Assembly: GCA_005883775.1 (NCBI GenBank)
Contig: VBEU01000146.1
Coordinates: forward strand, 1 to 5,698
DNA length: 5,698 bases
Reading direction: 5' to 3'
Origin: Chloroflexota bacterium
Lineage (GTDB): Bacteria > Chloroflexota > Limnocylindria > P2-11E
The first letter of the stretch is position 1, and each line of letters starts with the position of its first letter. A program made the position numbers and the translations under genes. Shown one piece after another: positions 1-5,698 of the stretch. The notes beneath the pieces were generated by a model that saw only the letters and a program-made list of their open reading frames with translations, was not told where the DNA came from and did no database searches.

Positions 1-611
1 GTCCCGGCAAAGGCCGACAACAGGTCCGCCTGTCGTTCGATCTGCGTCGCGCCGTTCTGCTGCGTCTCCTGGAGCGCCTTGAGGCGAGAGGTCACCATCG
101 CCTCGAGTCCCGTCCAGACGGCAGGCGCCGCGAACCCGATCGCGACCGCCAGCGAGAGCGTGTCCAGACGTGGTGCCACCGCCGCGAGCGTCGTCCCGAT
201 TTGTGAGACATCCTTTGGCACGTTCAGGAGGATCAGCGCGACGGGTGCCGCCAGTGCGCTCGTCGCGATGCGCCCGAGGAAGCCCAGGTCGATTTGGGGC
301 CCGACAGGGTCGCCGAAGCCTGACGCGTTTGGTTTGGCGGGGTCCGCAGGCTTTGCCGACACCGTCGACGGGAGCTCCATCGTCCAGCGGCTCTTGATGA
401 GCTCGAGGACGAAACCACCGATTGCGCCGGCGATGAATGCCGGAACCCACACGAGGAGCGAGTCGACGGGCTCGCCCATGCCGAAGGCATCGAGAACCCG
501 AAGAGCGATCGGAACGATGAGGATCGCGACGATTCCGAAGGCCCATGGGGCCGCGGATTTTGTCGCCCAGTGCTCGAGCGCGTGCGCGGCACTACCTACG
601 TTGCTCGCCAA
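1..611 (-). CDS. Four-helix integral membrane protein of unknown function, 3' end outside window
   Basis: I do not recognise this protein. A frame open from 611 to the left edge encodes 203 visible residues with no stop. Four hydrophobic segments are likely membrane helices at about 22-40 (with AFGIVAILIVPIAL), 51-72 (with VWVPAFIAGAIGGFVLEL), 109-131 (with TSALAAPVALILLNV) and 150-168 (with LSLAVAIGFAAPAVW). A Pro/Ala/Gly/Lys-rich loop (about 79-106) separates the two pairs. After the fourth helix comes a polar Gln/Glu/Arg/Lys-rich stretch (about 170-198) that may be a helical or coiled-coil soluble part continuing off the window. The start is taken as TTG at 609-611: it has a GAGGGAGA ribosome binding site five bases upstream, and the first in-frame ATG (477-479) would delete the first helix. 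The short N-terminal segment is polar and I see no cleavable signal peptide. Competing frames in this region give Ser/Arg-rich peptides typical of high-G+C shadows. The gene follows nei on the same strand after 128 bases and is probably transcribed separately. Confidence 0.75.
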   Translation of the reverse strand, partial: MASNVGSAAHALEHWATKSAAPWAFGIVAILIVPIALRVLDAFGMGEPVDSLLVWVPAFIAGAIGGFVLELIKSRWTMELPSTVSAKPADPAKPNASGFGDPVGPQIDLGFLGRIATSALAAPVALILLNVPKDVSQIGTTLAAVAPRLDTLSLAVAIGFAAPAVWTGLEAMVTSRLKALQETQQNGATQIERQADLLSAFAG

Positions 612-616
612 CCCAA

Positions 617-624
617 TCTCCCTC
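617..624 (-). promoter_or_regulatory. Ribosome binding site deciding the TTG start of the membrane protein
   Basis: Read on the minus strand this is GAGGGAGA, followed by a five-base spacer (TTGGG) and then the TTG codon at 609-611. The GGAG core sits six bases from the start, a normal spacing. It is the best Shine-Dalgarno match near the beginning of this open frame and is the main reason for choosing a TTG start. A second TTG inside the spacer (614-616) is in another frame. Confidence 0.6.
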
Positions 625-661
625 GGGGCGGCCCGAGGCCACCCGAACGATGTCGCGGCCG

Positions 662-667
662 AGCCTA
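662..667 (-). promoter_or_regulatory. Possible -10 box for the membrane protein gene
   Basis: Read on the minus strand, 662-667 is TAGGCT, which fits the loose TANNNT -10 pattern common in high-G+C bacteria. It lies about 50 bases before the TTG start, leaving room for a short leader that contains the ribosome binding site. No good -35 element is found at 16-18 bases upstream; the nearest TTG-type hexamers are at about 12 and 20 bases. The position just after the T run, between two genes, makes sense, but the sequence evidence is weak. Confidence 0.2.
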
Positions 668-674
668 CTCGCCG

Positions 675-739
675 AAAAAAATGCAACCTCCAAGGCCCGT
701 GGTGGCCCGGCCTCGGCGGAGGAGCGCGAACATCTCGCG
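675..739 (-). terminator. Possible, non-canonical termination region after nei
   Basis: Directly after the nei stop, 725-739 forms a perfect inverted repeat (CGCGA, five-base loop, TCGCG). A second hairpin can form at 693-713 (AGGCC/GGCCT around an 11-base loop, with a competing GGCC/GGCC pairing). A run of seven T on the minus strand follows at 675-681. The T run begins 11 bases past the second hairpin rather than directly at its base, so this is not a textbook intrinsic terminator. The arrangement would suit ending an lhr-nei transcript before the next gene, but read-through is equally possible. The rest of the 612-739 gap holds only the possible -10 box and the ribosome binding site of the next gene. 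Confidence 0.25.
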
Positions 740-1561
740 TTAGGCGGGTTGCGGGGCAGGCTGGCAGCTCGGGCAGTAGTAGCTCTTGCGGAACTCGTTC
801 GGGTGGAATCCGACGTCGATCGCCGTCCCGCACTCGTAACACGGAAGCCCGCGACGCTCCTGCACCGAACGCAGCTGCCGGCGATCGAGCACAAAGCGCG
901 AGCGCCGCGGCCCACCCTCGCGATTGCGCCGCAGCAGCTCGCGTGCGGCGAGGACGATCCGGCGCAGCTCGCCGTCATCGAGCTCGCCGATCTTCGTCCA
1001 GGGCCATGTGCGGGTGATGAAGAGCGTCTCGTTCTTGATCTCGTTCCCGATGCCCGACAGGGTGCGCTGGTCGAGGAACGCGGTGGCGATGTCGCGCTCG
1101 GGTTGCGCACGCAGGCGGCGCAGGCCTTCCTCGAGATCGAAGTCGTCGGCGATCACATCCGGGCCGAGCTCCGGTAGCACCGGGTGAAGGGCTATCTCGC
1201 GCACGGTCATGAGCTCGACGACGGGCGGCGTTTCGCACGGCGCGACGTATTCATCAGTGCGGATGACGACGCGCGCCTTCGACGGCGCGAACCACCAGCG
1301 CTGCCCCGGACGGTAGACATGCCACTGCCCCTGCATCCGCATGTGCGTATGAAGGACGACGTCCTCGCCGTCGGTGGTGAATGTGATCAGGAGGTGCTTA
1401 CCGTTCGACTCGACGGCCTTGACCGTGCCGCCGACCACCTGGCGACGCGCGGCGGCCGGCGTGACTTTCGGCGCGACGAGCTCGAAGCCCGTCACGACGC
1501 GCCCGGCAAGCGCGCGTCGCAGGACGGTCGCGGTGCGGAAGATCGTGTCGCCTTCGGGCAT
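740..1561 (-). CDS. nei: Fpg/Nei-family DNA glycosylase/AP lyase (endonuclease VIII-like, Nei2 type)
   Basis: This 273-residue bifunctional base-excision repair enzyme should remove oxidised bases (pyrimidines if it is truly Nei-like) and cut the abasic site by beta/delta elimination. The start is the ATG at 1559-1561, giving MPEGDTIFR. After Met removal, Pro2 is the nucleophile that forms the Schiff base and Glu3 assists. Lys55 in SNGKHLL matches the conserved beta-hairpin lysine. The block HTHMRMQGQW (71-80) should carry a void-filling Met. The helix-two-turn-helix is at about 160-182, centred on SGIGNEIKNETLF. A C-terminal zinc finger uses Cys241, Cys244, Cys263 and Cys266 (CX2C-X18-CX2C), with Arg258 placed like the family's phosphate-binding arginine. 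Length is normal for the family and nothing catalytic is missing. There is no Shine-Dalgarno sequence before the ATG, which lies seven bases after the lhr stop, so translation is probably coupled to lhr. An upstream in-frame extension to 1996 overlaps lhr and is not real. Fpg-like specificity cannot be excluded, but the MPEGDT start and lhr linkage favour Nei2. Stop is TAA. Confidence 0.95.
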   Translation of the reverse strand: MPEGDTIFRTATVLRRALAGRVVTGFELVAPKVTPAAARRQVVGGTVKAVESNGKHLLITFTTDGEDVVLHTHMRMQGQWHVYRPGQRWWFAPSKARVVIRTDEYVAPCETPPVVELMTVREIALHPVLPELGPDVIADDFDLEEGLRRLRAQPERDIATAFLDQRTLSGIGNEIKNETLFITRTWPWTKIGELDDGELRRIVLAARELLRRNREGGPRRSRFVLDRRQLRSVQERRGLPCYECGTAIDVGFHPNEFRKSYYCPSCQPAPQPA

Positions 1562-1568
1562 CGCGCGG

Positions 1569-4500
1569 TCAGGCGCGCGCGACGCGCCGGAGATAACCGC
1601 GCGGCGTCCGCGCGAAGCCGGCCTCGCGCAGCGCGTCCGCGACGGGCGACTCGTCAACGGGAGCGCCGTCGACCGACTGGATGAAGAGAGTTGTCCTGCG
1701 ATCGGGCCCGACCTCCGCCGCCAGCGCGGCCGCGAGCGCCTTCCGCGTTGGCTCGGCGTCGGCCTCGTCCGCGACGAACGTGAGGAGCTGCTCCTCGCCG
1801 CGACCGAGCCACCCGGCGAGCCGACCATCAACGAGGACGACCAATGCGCCGGCGGTGCGCATCGGCTTGCGGCCTTCCGCCCGCTCGGGCCACGAAAGCG
1901 CCGCGCCATATTGGTTGGCCGGGTCCGTCGCCGCGAGGACGACGGCGTGTGGCTCTTCGGTCCGCTCGCGGGCGGTGCGGAGCCGATCGACAGCACCGGG
2001 CAGCGCGAACTGCGCTGCGCCGAGGCCCGCCACGAAGTAGCCGCGCCGGATGCGCCCCGCGTCCTCCATCGCTTTCAAGATCCCGTAGGCCGCGGCGAAG
2101 CCGCCGCCGATGCCTTCGGAACGCACGACCTCGCGTGTGAGGACGCCGTGCCGCTCGAGCAGCTGGCGGATCTGGGCTGTCGCGCGCTCGGTCGTCGTCA
2201 CCGGCGCGTCGCCCGCCGCGTCGGTCAGGGACCAGCGTCCGGCGACGTCGTCGCGCACGGTGAAGCGCTCGAGGCTGCGGACGTGCATCGCGCGGCCGAC
2301 CGAATTGTTCCGGCGCGAACGGCGCAGCGGAGCGAGGAGCGCGCGCACCGCGTGGAAGCTGTCGTTCGTGACCTCACCCGCCCAGACAAGATCCCAGAGC
2401 GCGTCGCCAAGCTCGGGCGCGAAGCCGCCGCGCGCCGCCACGAGAAGCTGCGGAAAGAATGACGCGCCTCGTGCCTGCAGGACCTCGCGCAAACGATCGT
2501 GTATGGGTCGGTCGGGTCGTGTTTCCGGTGTGGGGCGGAGTAGCGAGAAGTGCTCGGCCAGGAAAAGCGCGACCCGACCGTCCTTCGGGCCGAGCGCGCC
2601 ACCGCCCATCCACATGACCGCGCCGGAGCCAAGGAGCGCATCGAGGTCGCGTGGATCGTATTTCGCCACGCGGGCCGGCAGGATGCGCGTCTCGAGATCC
2701 GACGCCGGCACGAATGCGCCCTCGAGCTTTGCGATCGCGTCGAGGAGCGCGGCCTGTCCGCGCTCGCGTGAATCGATGCCGTGCCAGGCGATCGCGAATC
2801 GACCGAGCGCATCCTGCTCGACCGGTTCGACCTCACGGCGAAGGCGCGCAAGCGATCGTCCGCGAAGCGTGCGCAGAACCCCCGTGTCGACCCATTCGGA
2901 CCCGGATTGGCCCGGACGGAACTGCCCCTCCACGACCGTCCCGGCCTCGGCGAGCCGGCGAAGCGCCGCGACGACGGGCGCCTCCGCGAGACCGAATCGC
3001 CGTCCCGGGTCGCCCGCGAGGAACGGGCCGTGGGTGCGCGCGTACCGCCGTAACAGCGAGACGAGCGGATCGACGTCATCGGTCGTCAGGAACGCGGCGG
3101 GAAGCCCGAGCGGCAGGCCGATGCCGAGCGCGTCGCGGTAGCGGCCGGCGTCTTCGGCCGCGATGAAGCGCCGCTCGCCGGCGATACGAACGTCGAGGAC
3201 GCGCCGCTCGCTGACGAGCCGCGAGATCCAGTCGTCCACGGCCTCGGGTTCGGCGCTCCGAGCGCCGATCTCTTCCGCGCTCAGGTCGCCGAGCCGAAGG
3301 AGCATCTCGTGGACACCGTCGGCATGACGCGCGGCCCGCTCGCGAACGAGGTGCTGGAGCGAAAGCTCGAGATCCGCGATCGCGTCCTGGTCGAGGAGCT
3401 CGCGAAGCTCCACCTCGCCGAGCAGCGCGCGAAGCTGCGAGGGATCGACGGTGAGCGCCTGGGCTCGCAGCTCGGCGAGCGGCGCGTCCCCTTCGTACAT
3501 GAAGTTCGCGACGTAGTTGAAGAGCAGCGATGCCGCGAACGGCGACGGCGCTCTTGTATCGACGGTCACGACGCGAAGCTTGCGCGACCGGATCGCGGCG
3601 AGCAGCTCGGTGAGGCCGGGCATGTCAAATACGTCCTGCAGGATCTCGCGATACGTCTCGAGGACCATCGGGAACGACTCGTAGCGGCTCGCGACGGCGA
3701 GGAGATCGCCGGCGCGCTTGCGTTGCTGCCACAGCGGCGCGCGCTGTCCGGGACGCCGCCGCGGCAGGAGCAACGCGCGCGCCGAGTTCTCGCGGAAGCG
3801 CGCCGCGAAAAGTGCGGTCGTCGGAGCGCCCAGATTCGCCGCCCGCGCTCCGCCACCCCCCACCGCAAGCGACGCCTGAACGAGATCGCTCACGGTGTCC
3901 GCGTCGGGCAGCAGCAGCTCGACGGGCGGCGGCTGGTCGGTACCGGGGAAGCGCACGACGATGCCGTCGTTCGTCCAGAGGATGTCGGGCTCGTCACCGT
4001 TCCGCTCGCGGACCATCGCGCCGATCGCCATCGCCCACGGTGCGTGCACGCGCGCGCCGAAGTGGCTGAGGATGCACACGCGCCAATCGCCCATGTCGTC
4101 GAGGTAGCGCTCGATAACGATCGTGTGGTCGTCAGGCACTGTCCCGGTCGCCGCCTCCTGGTCGCCGAGGTATTGCAGGAGATTGCGCGCGGCACCCTCG
4201 GCCAGGGCGTGTTTGGTCACGAGCTCTTTCGTCGCCTCCTCCGGTGGGAGGGATCGCATGCGCCGCGCAAGCGCTCCGATCGCGCGACCGAACTCGAGCG
4301 GACGGCCGACGTTCTCGCCGTGCCAGAACGGCATGCGCCCGGGCACGCCGGGCGCGGGGGAAACGAGCACGCGATCCTGTGTGATCTCCTCGACCCGCCA
4401 ACTTGAGGCGCCGAGGAGGAAGACATCGCCTTCTTTCGTCTCGAAGACCATTTCCTCGTCAAGCTCGCCCACACGGCCCTTGCCCTTCTCGGCGCCGGCG

Positions 4501-5698
4501 AGGAACACGCCGTATAGGCCGCGATCCGGGATCGTCCCGCCATTCGAGATCGCGACGACCTTCGACCCCTCGCGCGAGCGCACAACACCGGCGGTCCGAT
4601 CCCAAACGATGCGCGGCCGCAGCTCGGCGAACTCGTCTGACGGATAGCGACCCGCCAGCATGTCAAGCACTCCTTCGAAGGCGCTGCGCGGCAGCTCGGC
4701 AAACGGCGCGGCTTGGCGAACCACGCGCTCGAGATCGTCCACGCCCCAGTCGTCCATCGCCGTCATGGCGACGATCTGCTGGGCAATGATGTCGAGAGGG
4801 TTCCTCGGGTAGCGCAGCGGCTCGACCGCGCCCGCGAACATCCCCTCGGTGATCGCGGCGCTCGCGAGCAGATCGCCGCGGTACTTCGGGATGATCACGC
4901 CGGTCGACGGCTCGTCGATGCGGTGACCGGCTCGCCCGATGCGCTGCATGCCGCTCGCGACCGACGGCGGCGACTCGACCTGGATCACCAGATCGATCGC
5001 GCCCATGTCGATGCCGAGCTCGAGCGAGCTCGTGGCGACGAGGGCCGGCAGGCGGCCGGACTTGAGGTCATCCTCGATGCGCAGGCGCTGCTCGCGCGCG
5101 ATCGAGCCGTGATGCGCGTGGACGAGCTCCTCGCCGGCGAGCTCGTTAAGCGCGCCCGCTAGGCGCTCCGCGAGACGGCGCGAGTTCACGAAGATGAGCG
5201 TCGAGCGGTGCGAACGGATGAGCTCGAGGATCTGTGGGTGGATCGCGGGCCAGATCGACGAGCGTTGGACCGCGGTGACCGGACCGGTCGGGATCTCGGC
5301 AGGCTCGCCCAGGCGCGCCATGTCCTCGACCGGAACCTCGACCCGGAGCTCGAGCGTTTTCTTTCGGCCGGCGTCGAGCACGCGCACCGGACGTGGCACG
5401 CCGTCGTCGAGGCCGCCGAGGAACCGCGCGATCTCGTCGAGAGGACGCTGCGTCGCGGAGAGGCCCACCCGCCGCAGCGGTGGAGCGCCGCGCCCGCGTA
5501 GCTCCTCGAGTCTCTCCAGCGTGAGCGCGAGGTGCGATCCGCGCTTCGACGGCACGACCGCGTGGATCTCGTCGACGATCACGCTCTCGACCGTGCGGAG
5601 CGCGTCCCGCGCGAGGCTCGTGAGGATCAGGTAGAGCGATTCAGGCGTGGTGATGAGGATGTCGGCGGGCTCGCGCTGGTAGCGCGCTCGCTCACGCG
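1569..5698 (-). CDS. lhr: ATP-dependent DNA helicase Lhr (large helicase-related protein), 5' end outside window
   Basis: Lhr is a superfamily 2 ATPase that moves 3'-to-5' on single-stranded DNA and unwinds duplexes and DNA:RNA hybrids during repair. 1375 residues are visible and the frame stays open to the right edge, so Walker A and the other first motifs lie outside. Visible-residue landmarks: TTPES 16-20 (motif Ib), DEIH 42-45 (Walker B, 5562-5573), SAT 80-82 (motif III), LIFVNSRR 167-174 (motif IV), AHHGS 194-198, ATSSLELGID 221-230 (motif V, 5007-5036), QRIGRAGH 251-258 (motif VI, 4923-4946). Winged-helix and beta-barrel parts of the core follow, including PFWHGE 456-461. Its Trp may be the conserved duplex-unwinding residue known in mycobacterial Lhr, which is inference. 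FMYEGDAPLAE near 732-742 marks the core end. About 640 residues of C-terminal domain follow; in known Lhr this is a series of winged helices that oligomerises. The near-C-terminal block GYFVAGLGAAQFALPG (1219-1234) is typical of Lhr. About 130 residues are probably missing, judged against the roughly 1500-residue family. No frameshift or internal stop is seen. The stop is TGA at 1569-1571, seven bases before nei. Confidence 0.97.
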   Translation of the reverse strand, partial: RERARYQREPADILITTPESLYLILTSLARDALRTVESVIVDEIHAVVPSKRGSHLALTLERLEELRGRGAPPLRRVGLSATQRPLDEIARFLGGLDDGVPRPVRVLDAGRKKTLELRVEVPVEDMARLGEPAEIPTGPVTAVQRSSIWPAIHPQILELIRSHRSTLIFVNSRRLAERLAGALNELAGEELVHAHHGSIAREQRLRIEDDLKSGRLPALVATSSLELGIDMGAIDLVIQVESPPSVASGMQRIGRAGHRIDEPSTGVIIPKYRGDLLASAAITEGMFAGAVEPLRYPRNPLDIIAQQIVAMTAMDDWGVDDLERVVRQAAPFAELPRSAFEGVLDMLAGRYPSDEFAELRPRIVWDRTAGVVRSREGSKVVAISNGGTIPDRGLYGVFLAGAEKGKGRVGELDEEMVFETKEGDVFLLGASSWRVEEITQDRVLVSPAPGVPGRMPFWHGENVGRPLEFGRAIGALARRMRSLPPEEATKELVTKHALAEGAARNLLQYLGDQEAATGTVPDDHTIVIERYLDDMGDWRVCILSHFGARVHAPWAMAIGAMVRERNGDEPDILWTNDGIVVRFPGTDQPPPVELLLPDADTVSDLVQASLAVGGGGARAANLGAPTTALFAARFRENSARALLLPRRRPGQRAPLWQQRKRAGDLLAVASRYESFPMVLETYREILQDVFDMPGLTELLAAIRSRKLRVVTVDTRAPSPFAASLLFNYVANFMYEGDAPLAELRAQALTVDPSQLRALLGEVELRELLDQDAIADLELSLQHLVRERAARHADGVHEMLLRLGDLSAEEIGARSAEPEAVDDWISRLVSERRVLDVRIAGERRFIAAEDAGRYRDALGIGLPLGLPAAFLTTDDVDPLVSLLRRYARTHGPFLAGDPGRRFGLAEAPVVAALRRLAEAGTVVEGQFRPGQSGSEWVDTGVLRTLRGRSLARLRREVEPVEQDALGRFAIAWHGIDSRERGQAALLDAIAKLEGAFVPASDLETRILPARVAKYDPRDLDALLGSGAVMWMGGGALGPKDGRVALFLAEHFSLLRPTPETRPDRPIHDRLREVLQARGASFFPQLLVAARGGFAPELGDALWDLVWAGEVTNDSFHAVRALLAPLRRSRRNNSVGRAMHVRSLERFTVRDDVAGRWSLTDAAGDAPVTTTERATAQIRQLLERHGVLTREVVRSEGIGGGFAAAYGILKAMEDAGRIRRGYFVAGLGAAQFALPGAVDRLRTARERTEEPHAVVLAATDPANQYGAALSWPERAEGRKPMRTAGALVVLVDGRLAGWLGRGEEQLLTFVADEADAEPTRKALAAALAAEVGPDRRTTLFIQSVDGAPVDESPVADALREAGFARTPRGYLRRVARA

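Noticed and set aside
233..592. Minus-strand open frame of 119 codons overlapping the membrane gene
   Set aside because: Its product is Ser/Arg-rich with no hydrophobic segments, whereas the neighbouring frame gives four clean membrane helices and a well-placed ribosome binding site.
725..741. Possible LexA/SOS operator
   Set aside because: Only one half (CGAAC) matches the Gram-positive pattern and the partner half differs at several positions. The site also follows nei rather than preceding the repair genes.
79..1017. Plus-strand open frame of 312 codons spanning the membrane gene, the gap and the nei end
   Set aside because: It crosses two antisense genes and an intergenic region, and becomes low-complexity Arg/Ser/Ala sequence. 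The minus-strand frames have real motifs or membrane helices.
592..1110. Minus-strand open frame of 172 codons overlapping the nei 3' half
   Set aside because: It is out of frame with the nei zinc finger and H2TH coding sequence, and its product is low-complexity Ser/Arg/Ala sequence.
1562..1996. 145-codon N-terminal extension of nei
   Set aside because: It overlaps the end of lhr in another frame and is Ser/Arg/Pro-rich. Family proteins need the N-terminal Pro right after the initiator Met, which fixes the start at 1561.
1374..2462. Long plus-strand open frame of 362 codons opposite lhr and nei
   Set aside because: It lies wholly antisense to two clearly conserved genes, its product is Arg/Ala-rich with no recognisable motif, and such mirror frames are expected in high-G+C coding DNA.
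3309..4406. Long plus-strand open frame of 365 codons opposite the middle of lhr
   Set aside because: It is antisense to the Lhr core. The translation is rich in Arg, Glu and His with no domain signature, so it is a compositional shadow.
5007..5036. Repetitive GAGCTCGAG-like stretch
   Set aside because: It encodes helicase motif V (LELGID region) and is explained by GAG/CTC codon use.
5580..5582. GTG codon as a possible start for lhr
   Set aside because: The same frame continues upstream to the window edge and encodes the conserved TTPES helicase motif at 5637-5651, so the GTG is an internal valine just before the DEIH box.

Overview
The window is a strongly G+C-rich bacterial stretch. All three genes I can support lie on the minus strand, and all plus-strand open frames look like antisense shadows. 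Transcription runs from right (5698) to left (1). From the right edge inward there are: (1) most of a very large superfamily 2 DNA helicase of the Lhr family, whose N-terminus lies beyond the window; (2) seven bases after its stop, a complete Fpg/Nei-type DNA glycosylase/AP lyase; (3) a 128-base intergenic gap with weak hairpins, a T run and a ribosome binding site; (4) the N-terminal 203 residues of an unrecognised four-helix membrane protein that runs off the left edge.

The helicase and glycosylase form one DNA-repair unit. The same order, lhr followed directly by a Nei-type glycosylase gene, occurs in Mycobacterium tuberculosis (Rv3296-Rv3297). This order, the high G+C content and the long Lhr form (helicase core plus full C-terminal domain) suggest an actinobacterium or another high-G+C lineage such as some Chloroflexota. 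The window has no rRNA or other marker that would settle this. The pairing fits a role in handling damaged DNA: Lhr translocates 3'-to-5' on single strands and unwinds duplexes, while Nei removes oxidised bases and nicks the backbone.

The membrane protein starts with a probable TTG codon behind a good Shine-Dalgarno sequence and probably belongs to a separate transcript. Its function is unknown. I see no mobile element, CRISPR array, tRNA, rRNA or long repeat. The window looks like ordinary chromosomal core plus one uncharacterised membrane gene. I found no convincing new multi-gene system, and the most open questions are the membrane protein and the functional reason for the lhr-nei coupling.
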